DNA of 40,099 nt. It comes from Bacillota bacterium. GTDB lineage: Bacteria; Bacillota; Sulfobacillia; Symbiobacteriales; Symbiobacteriaceae. Positions 23,928 through 32,166 of the stretch are shown one piece after another. The notes under the pieces are model-generated. The model was given only the letters and a program-made list of their open reading frames with translations, ran no database searches and had not been told where the DNA came from. How positions within the stretch are numbered: the first letter of the stretch is position 1; every line of letters begins with the position of its first letter. Made by a program: the position numbers and the translations under genes. The stretch covers positions 1 to 40,099 of the forward strand of contig JAMNXV010000101.1 in assembly GCA_023623185.1 (NCBI GenBank). Direction: 5' to 3'.

Positions 23928-24542
23928 TCAGTTCTCCTGCACGTGCAGCACCTTGTAGCCGTGCTGCTCCAGCAGGTCGACCAGCGGGCGGGACGTGTCG
24001 GTCTCCACCCGGACGATGATCTGGTACTGGTCCAGCACCGAGGAGCGGAAGGTGGCCACGTTCCGGATGGCCACCCCGGCATCGCGGATGATCTCGGCGA
24101 TGCGGGCCAGCTGGCCGCGCCGGTCGGGCACCACCAGGGTCAGCCGGATGGTGCCGGAGTTGACGCCGAGCAGGTCGGCGAAGGCGCGGAAAATGTCGTG
24201 CTCGTGGATGACGCCGACCAGCCGCCCGCCCTCGACCACCGGCAGCAGGGGAACGTCGCGCTGGAACATGATCCGCGCGGCGGTCTCCACCAGGTCGTCG
24301 GGACCCACGGTCACCACGTCGGGCACCATGAACTCCTTCACCCGGCGGGGCAGGGCGGCCTCACGCCCTTCCCGCATACAGGCCTCGTAGATGTCGGTGA
24401 GCTGGATGATGCCCACCAGCCGGTCGGCCGTGACCGGCAGGCAGTCGTACTTCTTGGTCTGGATGATCTCGTAGGCCCGCTGCAGGGTATCGTCCGGCGA
24501 TACCGTGGTCACATCCTCGGTCATGACGTTGCGAACGATCAT
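23928..24542 (-). CDS. CBS-domain protein with C-terminal ACT domain (AcuB-like)
   Basis: The product has 204 residues. Two CBS motifs ('VRNVMTEDVTTVSPDDTLQR' at the N-terminus and 'VKEFMVPDVVTVGPDDLVET' at about 70-89) form an adenine-nucleotide-binding Bateman module. An ACT-like domain (about 133-204, 'LTLVVPDRRGQLARIAEIIR') would bind an amino acid or similar ligand. This combination matches AcuB/YtrF-like proteins tied to acetoin or acetate metabolism in Bacillus, but no acu genes are adjacent. The ATG at 24542 lies only 40 bp from the divergent RluD-family start codon. Its role is therefore inferred only as ligand sensing. Confidence 0.82.
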   Translation of the reverse strand: MIVRNVMTEDVTTVSPDDTLQRAYEIIQTKKYDCLPVTADRLVGIIQLTDIYEACMREGREAALPRRVKEFMVPDVVTVGPDDLVETAARIMFQRDVPLLPVVEGGRLVGVIHEHDIFRAFADLLGVNSGTIRLTLVVPDRRGQLARIAEIIRDAGVAIRNVATFRSSVLDQYQIIVRVETDTSRPLVDLLEQHGYKVLHVQEN

Positions 24543-24582
24543 CGGAATCAGCCCCCTCAACACGTGATGCGGAGGTGCGCGC

Positions 24583-25542
24583 ATGCGGTTTGTCGTCGAG
24601 CCGGAGGCCCGGGGCATGCGCCTGAGCAAGTATCTGTTTGACCGGCTGAAGCTCTCGCGCACCCTGGTGCGCAAGGCGAAGGCTGCCGGCGGCATCCTGG
24701 TGGACGGGCGGCCCGCCCGCACCAGCCACGTTCTGGCCGGCGGCGAGGTGGTGGAGGTGCGGGTGGTGCAGGAAGGGCGCGTGGAGCCCGAACCGGTGCC
24801 TATCCAGGTGGTCTGGGAGGATCCCTACCTGCTGGTGGTGGACAAGCCCGCGGGCATGGTGGTTCATCCGGTGCGCGACTACGTGTCCGGCACGCTCGCC
24901 AACGGCGTGGCCTACCACCTGCTTCAGTCGGGCAGCGATCCCGTGGCGCGGCCGGTGCAGCGCATCGACCGGGAGACCTCAGGTCTCGTGCTCTTCGCGA
25001 AGGAGCCGGCGGTGGCGGGCCTGCTCTCCCGGGAGCTGGAGCGGCAGAAGCTCGAGCGGCGCTACATCGCCCTGGTGGAGGGCGCGGTGGCGGCCGACGC
25101 CGGCACGGTGGACAAGCCGCTGCGCCGGGTCTGGGGCCATCCGGTCGCCCGGGAGGTGGCGGAGGGCCCCCGCACCCCCGAGCAGGAGCGGCTGCTGGCG
25201 GAAGCGGCCGCGGCGGGCCGCGCCTTGCGGGAGGACTGGACAGCCGCGGGGCAGCCGGCGGTGACCCACTGGCGGGTGCTGCGCCGCTGGCCCGCGGCCA
25301 CGATGCTGGAACTCAGGCTGGAGACGGGGCGGACGCACCAGATCCGGGTGCACATGGCCCACCTGGGCCACCCGCTGCTGGGGGACGAGCTTTACGGCGG
25401 GAGCCGCCGGCTCATCGGCCGGCAGGCCCTGCACGCCGCCGGCCTGGCCTTTGCCCACCCCGTCACGGGTGAGATGATGCGCTTTGAGGCGCCGCTGCCG
25501 CCGGACCTGGCGGATCTGGTGGCGCGGTTGGATGCGTCATAG
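24583..25542 (+). CDS. RluA/RluD-family pseudouridine synthase
   Basis: The product has 319 residues. An S4 RNA-binding domain (about 11-75, 'LSKYLFDRLKLSRTLVRKAK') precedes the catalytic domain. The active-site Asp129 lies in 'RIDRETSGLVLFAKE', and 'PYLLVVDKPAGMVVHP', 'RYIALVEGA' and 'LETGRTHQIRVHMAHLGHPL' are further family motifs. It would isomerise specific uridines in rRNA or tRNA. Relative to typical RluD, an Ala/Arg-rich insertion lies around residues 185-225. The ATG has GGAGGT upstream. It ends at a shared hairpin with the convergent flavin reductase gene. Confidence 0.92.
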   Translation: MRFVVEPEARGMRLSKYLFDRLKLSRTLVRKAKAAGGILVDGRPARTSHVLAGGEVVEVRVVQEGRVEPEPVPIQVVWEDPYLLVVDKPAGMVVHPVRDYVSGTLANGVAYHLLQSGSDPVARPVQRIDRETSGLVLFAKEPAVAGLLSRELERQKLERRYIALVEGAVAADAGTVDKPLRRVWGHPVAREVAEGPRTPEQERLLAEAAAAGRALREDWTAAGQPAVTHWRVLRRWPAATMLELRLETGRTHQIRVHMAHLGHPLLGDELYGGSRRLIGRQALHAAGLAFAHPVTGEMMRFEAPLPPDLADLVARLDAS

Positions 25543-25572
25543 CGGGTGCGCCCGGGTGGCGGGCACACCCGC
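25542..25572. terminator. Bidirectional terminator-like hairpin
   Basis: GCGGGTGCGCCCG (25542-25554) pairs with CGGGCACACCCGC (25560-25572), with one mismatch and a five-base loop. It overlaps the stop of the pseudouridine synthase gene and lies just before the end of the convergent flavin reductase gene. CGCTTTAG follows on the plus side. Its position between convergent genes supports a terminator role in either direction. Confidence 0.55.
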
Positions 25573-25576
25573 CGCT

Positions 25577-26062
25577 TTAGTCTGCGATTGCGGTGTACCG
25601 CCCCCGGAAGTAGCCGAGGGGCTTGCGGGTGCGGCCGCCGGGGTTCAGCCGCTCCACCCGGCCGATGAGGATGGTGTGGTCGCCGGCGTCGACCCGTTGC
25701 ACGGTGCGGCACTCCAGGAGGGCCAGGGCGCCGGGCAGGATGGGCGCGCCGTAGAAGCCCCGGGTGTAGTTGAGGCCGCCGAAGCGGTCGGCGCCCCTGG
25801 TGGCGAAGCGGTTGGCGAGGTCCACCTGGTCGCCGCCCAGGATGTGGACCGCATAGCCCTGCGCGTTCACGATCCCTTCATAGGAACCGGCGTTCTTGTC
25901 GATGCAGAACAGGACCAGCGGCGGTTCGAGGGAGACGGAGGTGAAGGAGTTCACCGTGAGGCCCACCGGGGTTCCGTCGGGGGCCTCCGCCGTCACGATG
26001 GTCACGCCGGTCAGGAACTGGCCGAGGGTATCGCGGAAGGTCCTGGGATCGATGGTCGTCAT
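25577..26062 (-). CDS. Flavin reductase-like domain protein (FMN-binding)
   Basis: The product has 161 residues of the FMN-dependent flavin reductase family (DIM6/NTAB). Motifs are 'LGQFLTGVTIVTA' (about 13-25), 'GLTVNSFTSVSLEPPLVLFC' (about 35-54) and 'ILPGALALLECRTV'. Such proteins use NAD(P)H to reduce flavins, often supplying a two-component monooxygenase. No oxygenase component is adjacent. The ATG follows GAGGGA. The HIT-family gene ends 10 bp upstream on the same strand, so the pair is probably cotranscribed. A functional link between the two is not evident. Confidence 0.88.
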   Translation of the reverse strand: MTTIDPRTFRDTLGQFLTGVTIVTAEAPDGTPVGLTVNSFTSVSLEPPLVLFCIDKNAGSYEGIVNAQGYAVHILGGDQVDLANRFATRGADRFGGLNYTRGFYGAPILPGALALLECRTVQRVDAGDHTILIGRVERLNPGGRTRKPLGYFRGRYTAIAD

Positions 26063-26072
26063 CGGCAATCCC

Positions 26073-26570
26073 TCACTTCGTTGAAGTCGTTCGCTGCTCA
26101 GCGCCGCCGGCCGCCGGCAGGCCTCCCTCCGGCATGCCGAGTTTGGCCAGGGCGCTGCGAATTTCGGCTGCCAGGGCGGAACGGGCCGCCTCGCCAGGGT
26201 CCGGGTCCCGGTTCCAGTTGATGACGACGCGGTCTCCCACGTGGCGGGGGATGATGTGGAGCTTGTAATGGCGCACCAGATTGTACCCGGCGCCCGTGAT
26301 GTCATCATCCGAGAGGTGGCAGATCGCATCCATGGGGCGCACCTGCCGCACGGCGTGCGAAAGGTGCTTGGCCACGACGAAGAGATGCGCAGCCAGCGGG
26401 TCCGGCAGATCGATGAACTGCTCGTAGTGGTGTTTGGGAATCACCAGGACATGGTAGTCATTGATCGGGCGCTGGCTTACGATGGCGTAGACGAGGGGGT
26501 CGTCGTAGACCACAACGCCCGGTGAGATGTCCCCGCAGAACGGGCAGCCCGGCTTGCGCGCCTCAGGCAT
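26073..26570 (-). CDS. HIT-family protein with altered active-site triad
   Basis: The product has 165 residues of the histidine-triad fold. An N-terminal CxxC ('GCPFCGD', Cys9 and Cys12) is followed by 'NDYHVLVIPKHHYEQFIDL', typical of HIT nucleotide hydrolases or transferases. The signature reads 'NLVRHYKLHIIPRH': His101 and His105 are kept, but the middle residue, the catalytic nucleophile in HIT hydrolases, is Lys103. The codon is AAG on this strand. Catalysis by the usual covalent nucleotidyl-His route is therefore unlikely, while nucleotide binding may remain. The ATG at 26570 follows GGAGG at 9 bases. The promoter is probably the TACAAT -10 at 26649-26654 (minus strand). Confidence 0.85.
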   Translation of the reverse strand: MPEARKPGCPFCGDISPGVVVYDDPLVYAIVSQRPINDYHVLVIPKHHYEQFIDLPDPLAAHLFVVAKHLSHAVRQVRPMDAICHLSDDDITGAGYNLVRHYKLHIIPRHVGDRVVINWNRDPDPGEAARSALAAEIRSALAKLGMPEGGLPAAGGAEQRTTSTK

Positions 26571-26648
26571 GTGGGGCTTCCTCCGCGTCGCGTTTTCGTC
26601 TCCGCACCCTTCGCCCATGGCGGATGAGGGCGGGGCGTGGGTGCCCTA

Positions 26649-26654
26649 ATTGTA
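26649..26654 (-). promoter_or_regulatory. Probable -10 element for the HIT-flavin reductase operon
   Basis: On the minus strand TACAAT lies in an AT-rich stretch about 79 bases upstream of the HIT ATG. A matching -35 is weak (GATACT at 17-bp spacing). It is divergent from the SOS promoter 54 bp away. Confidence 0.35.
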
Positions 26655-26707
26655 CACCAAAGCGTCGGAAAAGTATCGTGTATTTTTTCTGCCGACTGTC
26701 CGGCCTC

Positions 26708-26736
26708 TTGACTTCGCCCGCGGCGGCGGATAGAAT
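26708..26736 (+). promoter_or_regulatory. SOS promoter of imuB
   Basis: TTGACT (26708-26713), a 17-bp spacer and TAGAAT (26731-26736), each 5/6 to consensus. It is followed by AGATGTACG and a LexA box just past the expected start site. It is nearly the same as the promoter at 28765. Confidence 0.85.
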
Positions 26737-26748
26737 AGATGTACGTCA

Positions 26749-26762
26749 CGAACAGGTGTTTG
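26749..26762 (+). promoter_or_regulatory. LexA (DinR) operator upstream of imuB
   Basis: CGAACAGGTGTTTG fits the Gram-positive LexA box CGAACRNRYGTTYG at every position. It lies 12 bp after the -10, overlapping the expected start of transcription, so LexA binding would block the promoter until SOS induction. The imuB ATG is 55 bp further on. Confidence 0.85.
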
Positions 26763-26816
26763 GCGATTATACATTCGGTAGCCCTAAATGCACGAGGGTG
26801 CGGAGGGGTTGATTGC

Positions 26817-28268
26817 ATGCGGTGGATCTGTTGGGTGGAGATTCAGGGCCTCTACGCCGCCGCCGTTCGGGAGGCGGGGCTGGCGGAGGGCGGCCGGCCG
26901 ATCGCGGTCCTGCGTGGGGGGCGGGTCTTCGACGGCTGCCGGGAGGCCTTTGCGGCGGGGCTGCAGCTGGGCAGCCCCGCCCGTCAGGTCCTGCGCGACG
27001 TCCCGCGGGCGGCCCTGGTGGAATTTGCGGATGTGGACGCCGCCGCCCGGGCCCGCGCCTTTTGGGACCGCTGCCTCGCCCACACGCCCTACGTCGAGCC
27101 GGTGGAGCCGCACCAGGTGCTGCTGGATCTGCCGCTGCCCGACGGGCCGGACGGCTCGGCGGGCGGCCGGGCGCAGGGCAGGGTGAGCCGCCGGCTGCAG
27201 GAGGAGGTGAGGGCGCTGGCGGAGGCGGCCGCGTCCTTCGGTTTCGCCGTCTTCGTCGGTGTGGGCACCTCCCGCCTGGTGGCCCGTGCAGCGGCCCGGG
27301 CCCTGCGGGCGGAGTTTCTGGAGCGGCGGCCCGGCACGCTCCCGCAGCGGCTGGAGGCTGTGCGCCTGGCCGGCCCCCGGCCGGCGGGCAGCGGGCAGAC
27401 AGGTGGCCGTCAGGCGGGTGTCGGGCAGGTAGGCGTCTGTCAGGCGGGTGTCGGGCAGGTAGGCGTCTGTCAGGCGGGTGTCGGGCAGGCAGGCATCGGG
27501 CAGGCAGAACGCCCGGCCCTGCAGATTGCAATCGTCCCGCCCGGCGAGGAGGCCCGCTTCCTTGCCCCGCTGCCCATCGGCTTTCTGCCCTGTCCGCCCG
27601 AGGTGCGCCGCCGCCTGCGGCAGCTGGGGCTTGCGCGCATCGGCGAGGCGGCGCAGGTGAGCGAGGATGAATGGGTGCGGCAGCTGGGGCCGCAGGGGCG
27701 GATGGTGGCCCGCTGGAGCCGGGGCATCGACCCGGAGCCGGTGAAGCCCGCCTGGCCGCCCCGGCGGCTGGCGCGGCGGTCGGAGCTGGGCGGCGTGCGG
27801 GACCGGGATCCGCTGGAGCGGGAACTGAGCCGGTCAGCCGCGCTGCTGGCCGCCCAGCTGGACCGGCGGGGCGAGGGGTGCCAGTTGGTGGGCCTGATCC
27901 TGGAGCTGGCCGACGGGCGGGTGCTGCACGCCGAGCGGACCCTGCCCCGGCTGCGGCACACCGCCTATCCGATCCAGCAGGGGCTGCACACCCTGCTCGC
28001 CCAGGTGCTGGACGGCCTCGGGGAGCCGCCGGAGGTCGCGGCGGTCACCGCCGAGGTGGGGCTGATCGGCCCCGTCGACTGGCGGCAGATGGAGCTGTGG
28101 GACGACAGGCTGCGCCGGGAGCGGCAGGAGCGGATCGAGGGCGCCCTGGCCCTGCTGCACGAGCGCTTTCCGGCGCGGGTGATCGGCCTGGGGCTGCGCA
28201 CCCCGCTCTCCTGGCGGGAGCAGATGCTCCAGTACGCCGACCCCTACCGCTGGTCCCGGAAGGCGTGA
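26817..28268 (+). CDS. imuB: ImuB-like, catalytically inactive Y-family polymerase
   Basis: The product has 483 residues. It keeps the Y-family frame: an N-terminal palm, an Asp/Ala-rich fingers region, 'FAVFVGVGTSRLVARAAARA', a helix-hairpin-helix segment 'LRQLGLARIGEAAQVSEDEW', and a little-finger region. The catalytic carboxylates are lost: 'CWVEIQGLYAA' replaces the DxD-type loop, and 'VEPVEPHQVLLDL' replaces the usual S-x-D-E, giving His-Gln instead of Asp-Glu. A clamp-binding motif, QMELW, lies at residues 424-428. This is the ImuB pattern: a non-catalytic hub that brings DnaE2 to the beta clamp for damage-induced mutagenesis. A 30-bp tandem repeat interrupts residues 199-228. The ATG at 26817 follows GGAGGGG. 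Confidence 0.88.
   Translation: MRWICWVEIQGLYAAAVREAGLAEGGRPIAVLRGGRVFDGCREAFAAGLQLGSPARQVLRDVPRAALVEFADVDAAARARAFWDRCLAHTPYVEPVEPHQVLLDLPLPDGPDGSAGGRAQGRVSRRLQEEVRALAEAAASFGFAVFVGVGTSRLVARAAARALRAEFLERRPGTLPQRLEAVRLAGPRPAGSGQTGGRQAGVGQVGVCQAGVGQVGVCQAGVGQAGIGQAERPALQIAIVPPGEEARFLAPLPIGFLPCPPEVRRRLRQLGLARIGEAAQVSEDEWVRQLGPQGRMVARWSRGIDPEPVKPAWPPRRLARRSELGGVRDRDPLERELSRSAALLAAQLDRRGEGCQLVGLILELADGRVLHAERTLPRLRHTAYPIQQGLHTLLAQVLDGLGEPPEVAAVTAEVGLIGPVDWRQMELWDDRLRRERQERIEGALALLHERFPARVIGLGLRTPLSWREQMLQYADPYRWSRKA
27411..27500 (+). repeat. 30-bp tandem repeat inside imuB
   Basis: The two 30-bp units at 27411-27440 and 27441-27470 are identical, and the third (27471-27500) differs at several bases toward its end. 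They are in frame and encode ten-residue units of the type Q-A-G-V-G-Q-V-G-V-C. They lie in the linker between the palm-like part and the PGEEARFLAPLP segment. A partial, older copy (ACAGGTGGCCGT) precedes them. Confidence 0.95.
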
Positions 28269-28274
28269 CGGGCC

Positions 28275-28523
28275 GTGTCGCGCATCATCAACCAGCCGGT
28301 CGACGTGGCGACCGACCCCGACGGCCGGCCCGCCGCCTTCCGCTTCGCCGGCATGCGGGAGCGGGTCCGCGCGGTGCTTGACGCCTGGGTGGAGACCGGC
28401 CGCTGGTGGGAGCAGGAGTCCGAACTGATCGCCTACCGGGTGGCCACCGAAAGCGGCGGCCTCTTCGAGCTGAATTTCATTCCGCGGGAGCGGCGTTGGA
28501 TGCTTTATAAGGCGTACGACTAG
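28275..28523 (+). CDS. DUF6504 family protein of the imuB-dnaE2 cassette
   Basis: The product has 82 residues and resembles the small DUF6504 proteins found between imuB and dnaE2 in actinobacteria and some Firmicutes. Visible features are 'INQPVDVATDPDGRPAAFRF' at the start, a Trp-rich middle 'VLDAWVETGRWWEQESEL' and the end 'GGLFELNFIPRERRWMLYKA'. The function is unknown, but its invariable place in the mutagenesis cassette suggests a role with ImuB or DnaE2. The GTG start lies 6 bp after the imuB stop, so it is cotranscribed from the SOS promoter. Confidence 0.8.
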   Translation: MSRIINQPVDVATDPDGRPAAFRFAGMRERVRAVLDAWVETGRWWEQESELIAYRVATESGGLFELNFIPRERRWMLYKAYD

Positions 28524-28764
28524 GGTGGCCCCCCGGCAGGGGGCCGCTCGGCGTTCAGGGGGCCACCTGGCAGGAGGGCCTGGCGCTCTGAGGCATGAAG
28601 GAGTCGGGCGCGGGTGCGAAGTGCGGCGGATTTCCACTTGTTGGCGGGGGCGAAGTGGGAGTTGGCCGCATTTAGGCGGCGGCGGGCGACTGCGCCGGGT
28701 GGTTGAGGAGGCCCGGCTCCCGACATGCGCTGCCGGATACTCCCGCATCCCGCGTGCGAAGCAC
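28524..28764. other. Intergenic segment before dnaE2 with a GC-rich hairpin
   Basis: This stretch holds no gene I can support. A perfect 10-bp stem, GGTGGCCCCC (28524-28533) with GGGGGCCACC (28558-28567), directly follows the DUF6504 gene. It may terminate imuB transcription, although no T-run follows. An alternative inner stem, CCCCC/GGGGG, competes with it. The remaining bases, 28570-28760, show nothing recognisable before the SOS promoter of dnaE2. Confidence 0.4.
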
Positions 28765-28793
28765 TTGACTGGGCGGCCGCCATGGCATAGAAT
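28765..28793 (+). promoter_or_regulatory. SOS promoter of dnaE2
   Basis: TTGACT (28765-28770), a 17-bp spacer and TAGAAT (28788-28793), identical in both hexamers and spacing to the imuB promoter. It is followed by AGGTGTACGCATCGAAC, also shared with that promoter apart from a few bases. The dnaE2 ATG is 75 bp downstream. Confidence 0.85.
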
Positions 28794-28805
28794 AGGTGTA
28801 CGCAT

Positions 28806-28819
28806 CGAACATATGTTTG
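28806..28819 (+). promoter_or_regulatory. LexA (DinR) operator upstream of dnaE2
   Basis: CGAACATATGTTTG fully fits CGAACRNRYGTTYG and is nearly palindromic. It starts 12 bp after the -10, the same spacing as at the imuB operator, so dnaE2 can be induced by DNA damage independently of imuB. Confidence 0.88.
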
Positions 28820-28868
28820 AGTCCTGAAAGATTGAGGAACCGAATCCACGTGAAGGAGTGCACCGCCC

Positions 28869-31800
28869 ATGACCTTCGTCCATCTCCACGTGCACTCGCC
28901 CTTCTCGTTCCTCGACGGCGCCTCCCGGCTGGACGCCCTGATCGCGGAGGCGGCCCTGCACGGGATGCCGGCCCTGGCCCTCACCGACCACAACAACGTG
29001 TCGGGGGCGGTGCGCTTTCAGCGCAAGGCGCAGGAGGCCGGCATCCAGCCGATTCAGGGCGCCGAGCTGACCCTGGAGGGCGGCTGCCACCTCACGCTGC
29101 TGGCCACCGGGCCGAAGGGCTACGCCAACCTGAACCGGCTGATCACCGCCGCCCACCTGGGGCAGGAGCCCCGCGCGACGCCGGGGGCGATGTATGCGCT
29201 GGCCCCGAACCACGACCGGCTCCAGCCGGCGTGCCCCATGTCGGCCCTCAGCCACGACACTGACGGGCTGATCGCGCTCTCGGGCTGCCGGCGGGGCGAG
29301 ATCCCGTCCCTCATCCTGCGGGGGCGGCTGGCCGAGGCGGAGGCCGCCGCCCGGCGCTACGCGGCCTGGTTCCCGGGCCGCTTCTACCTGGAGCTGCACG
29401 ACGAGCAGCTGCCCGGCGAGCGGGCCCTGAACCGCGCCCTCCGGGACCTGGGCGAGGCGCTGGGCCTGCCGCTGGTGGCCACGGGCAACGTGCACTACCG
29501 CACCCGCGAGGAGTTTTTCGTGCACGACCTGCTCACCTGCGTGCGCACGCTCACCCGGCTCGACCAGCCCCACCCGGAGCGGCCGCTCAACGACCAGCGC
29601 TACCTGAAGCCGCCGGAGGTGATGGCCGAGCGCTTCCGGGACTTCCCGGGTGCCGTGGCCAACACCCTCGCCATCGCCGAGCGGTGCCGGCCGGTGCTGG
29701 ACCTGGACGCCCGGCTCTTCCCCGAGTTCCAGACGCCCGACGGCTCGCACCCCGCCGCCTACCTGACCCGCCTGGTCTACGACGGGGCGGCCCGCCGCTA
29801 CGGGCGCATCACCGAGCGGGTGCGCCGGCGGCTGGAGCACGAGCTGACCATCATCACCCGGCTGGGCTACGAGGACTACTTCCTGCTGGTCTGGGACGTG
29901 GTCCGCTTCGCCCGGGAGCGGGGGATCCGCTGCGCCGGGCGGGGCTCCGCCGCCGACTCGGCGGTGGCCTACTGCCTCTTCATTACAGATGTGGACGCGA
30001 TCGAGCGCGGCCTGCTCTTCGAGCGCTTCATGTCGCTGGAGCGGGCCGAGAAGCCCGACATCGACATCGACTTCGACGCCCGCCGGCGCGATGAGGTCGC
30101 AGCCTACGTCTACCGCAAGTACGGCGCCGAGCACGTGGCCTCGGTCTGCACCTACAACACCTTTCAGGCCCGCTCGGCCGTGCGGGACCTGGGCAAGGCG
30201 ATGGGCTTTCAGGAGGCGGAGCTGGACTACCTGGCCAAGCGCATCCCCTGGCACGCCGGAGCCGACGAGATCCTCACCGTCATGGCCCGCTACCCCGAGC
30301 TGCGCCAGTCGGGCATTCCCTGGCACAAGTTCGAGCAACTTATCGAGGCGACGGCGCGGGTCGCCCGCTTTCCCCGCTTCATCGGCACGCACCTGGGCGG
30401 GCTGGTCATCTCCCGCCGGCCCCTCCTGGAGGTGACGCCGCTGCAGGTGGCCGCCAAGGGGCAGGTGATCTGCCAGTTCGACAAGGAGTACGTGGAGGAC
30501 CTGGGGCTGGTGAAGCTGGACCTGCTCTCGCTGCGCACCTTCACCGCCGTCGACGACGCGGTGCGGGCCATCGGCGACATCGACTACGAGCAGATCCCCC
30601 ACGGCGACAGGGCCACCTACGAGATGCTGGGCGTGGGCGAGTCCATCGGCGTCTTCCAGCTGGAGTCGCCGGCGCAGCGGGCCTTGCAGGCGCGGCTGAA
30701 GCCCGACCGGTTCGAGGATATCGTCGCCTCGGTGGCCATCATCCGGCCCGGGCCCATCAAGGGGAACATGGTGGAGCCGTTCCTGGCCCGCCGCCACGGG
30801 AAGGAGGAGGTCACCTACCTGCACCCCAAGCTGAAGCCGATCCTCGAGAAGACCTACGGCGTGGTGCTCTTCCAGGAGCAGGTGATCGAGATCGCCACCG
30901 CGGTGGCCGGCTTCACCCCCGGCGAGGCGGACCAGCTGCGCCGGGTGATGACCCACGCCCGCAACCGGGAGGACATGGAGGCCATCGGCCGGCTCTTCCG
31001 GCAGAAGGCGGCCGCGGCCGGGGTGGATCCGGCGGTGGCCGACACCATCTTCTCCTACATTCAGGGCTACGCCTCGTACGGCTTCTGCGAGGCCCACGCC
31101 GCGGCGTTTGCCAACACCGCCTACAAGACTGCCTACCTGGTGCGCCACTACCCGGCGGAGTACTTCGCCGCGCTCCTGTCGGCCCAGCCCATGGGCTACT
31201 ACCCCATCAATACCCTCGCGGTGGAGGCCCGCCGGCGGGGGGTGGGGCTCCTGCCCGTGGACATCAACCGCTCGGATGAGGCCTTCACCGTGGAGGAATG
31301 GACCCGGGAGGCCTGGGAGGCCTTCTGGGGGACGGAGCCCTTCGCCCCCGAGCACCCGGCGACGGGCAAGGCGATCCGCATCGGGCTCCGGGCGGTGAAG
31401 GGGGTGGGGGAGCCGGCGGCGGCGGCGATTCTGGCGGCCCGGGGCCTGCGCGGCTTCCGGTCGCTGGCCGACCTGGTGCGGCGGACCGGGGGCGCCGTGC
31501 CGCGGGGGCCGCTGGAGGCCCTGGCGCTGGCCGGCGCCTTCGACAGCCTGCATCCCAACCGGCGGGCGGCGCTCTGGCAGGTGGCCCGCCTGCTGGAGGC
31601 CGAGCGGATCCGCCGCGAGCGGGGGGCGGAGCAGGCCAGCCTGCTGGACGCCGCGGTGGGGCACCCAGCCGCGCACCCAGCCGGGCACCTGGCCGCGCCG
31701 CCGATCGCCGACTTCAGCGCCGCGGAGCGCTATTTGAAGGAATACGAGCTCACCGGGCTGATGGTGCGCGCACACTTCATGCGCTTCGTGCGGGAGCGGC

Positions 31801-32108
31801 TGGCCCGGCAGGGCTACCTGACGGCGCAGGAGGTGCGGCAGCGCCAGGCGGGGGAGCTGGTGAAGGTGGCCGGGCTGCCCGTCTGCCCGCACCGGCCCCC
31901 GACGCGGTCGGGCAAGATCGTCGTCTTCCTGTCGCTGGAAGACGAGACGGGGCTGATCGACCTCACCATCTTCGAGGATGTCTACCAGCGTTACGGCCAC
32001 CTGATCTTCACCGACCCGCGGCCGCCGCTGGCCGCCCTGGGGCGGGTTGACCGCCGGGGCGGGCACGTCTCCGTCACGGTGAGCCGGGTGCGGGTACTGG
32101 AAGCCTGA
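28869..32108 (+). CDS. dnaE2: Error-prone DNA polymerase DnaE2 (C family)
   Basis: The product has 1079 residues, the DnaE2 length and shorter than replicative DnaE. The PHP domain opens '[20 protein letters not shown]', with '[10 protein letters not shown]' and '[20 protein letters not shown]' following. Polymerase active-site Asp397 and Asp399 lie in '[16 protein letters not shown]', and Asp551 in '[12 protein letters not shown]'. Helix-hairpin-helix '[11 protein letters not shown]' and a C-terminal OB-fold ('[20 protein letters not shown]') follow. DnaE2 synthesises across lesions with ImuB and causes induced mutation. A short Ala-His-Pro repeat lies in the linker near residue 935. The ATG follows AAGGAG, and the gene is under its own LexA-controlled promoter. 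Confidence 0.95.
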   Translation: MTFVHLHVHSPFSFLDGASRLDALIAEAALHGMPALALTDHNNVSGAVRFQRKAQEAGIQPIQGAELTLEGGCHLTLLATGPKGYANLNRLITAAHLGQEPRATPGAMYALAPNHDRLQPACPMSALSHDTDGLIALSGCRRGEIPSLILRGRLAEAEAAARRYAAWFPGRFYLELHDEQLPGERALNRALRDLGEALGLPLVATGNVHYRTREEFFVHDLLTCVRTLTRLDQPHPERPLNDQRYLKPPEVMAERFRDFPGAVANTLAIAERCRPVLDLDARLFPEFQTPDGSHPAAYLTRLVYDGAARRYGRITERVRRRLEHELTIITRLGYEDYFLLVWDVVRFARERGIRCAGRGSAADSAVAYCLFITDVDAIERGLLFERFMSLERAEKPDIDIDFDARRRDEVAAYVYRKYGAEHVASVCTYNTFQARSAVRDLGKAMGFQEAELDYLAKRIPWHAGADEILTVMARYPELRQSGIPWHKFEQLIEATARVARFPRFIGTHLGGLVISRRPLLEVTPLQVAAKGQVICQFDKEYVEDLGLVKLDLLSLRTFTAVDDAVRAIGDIDYEQIPHGDRATYEMLGVGESIGVFQLESPAQRALQARLKPDRFEDIVASVAIIRPGPIKGNMVEPFLARRHGKEEVTYLHPKLKPILEKTYGVVLFQEQVIEIATAVAGFTPGEADQLRRVMTHARNREDMEAIGRLFRQKAAAAGVDPAVADTIFSYIQGYASYGFCEAHAAAFANTAYKTAYLVRHYPAEYFAALLSAQPMGYYPINTLAVEARRRGVGLLPVDINRSDEAFTVEEWTREAWEAFWGTEPFAPEHPATGKAIRIGLRAVKGVGEPAAAAILAARGLRGFRSLADLVRRTGGAVPRGPLEALALAGAFDSLHPNRRAALWQVARLLEAERIRRERGAEQASLLDAAVGHPAAHPAGHLAAPPIADFSAAERYLKEYELTGLMVRAHFMRFVRERLARQGYLTAQEVRQRQAGELVKVAGLPVCPHRPPTRSGKIVVFLSLEDETGLIDLTIFEDVYQRYGHLIFTDPRPPLAALGRVDRRGGHVSVTVSRVRVLEA

Positions 32109-32166
32109 CGGGCATACTACCCAGTGCGGCCCCGGCACGCCACTGTCGTCAGCGAGGTGGACCTGT

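Noticed and set aside
27411-27500. CRISPR-like direct repeats
   Set aside because: The 30-bp units are directly tandem with no unique spacers and keep the imuB reading frame, so they are a coding minisatellite.
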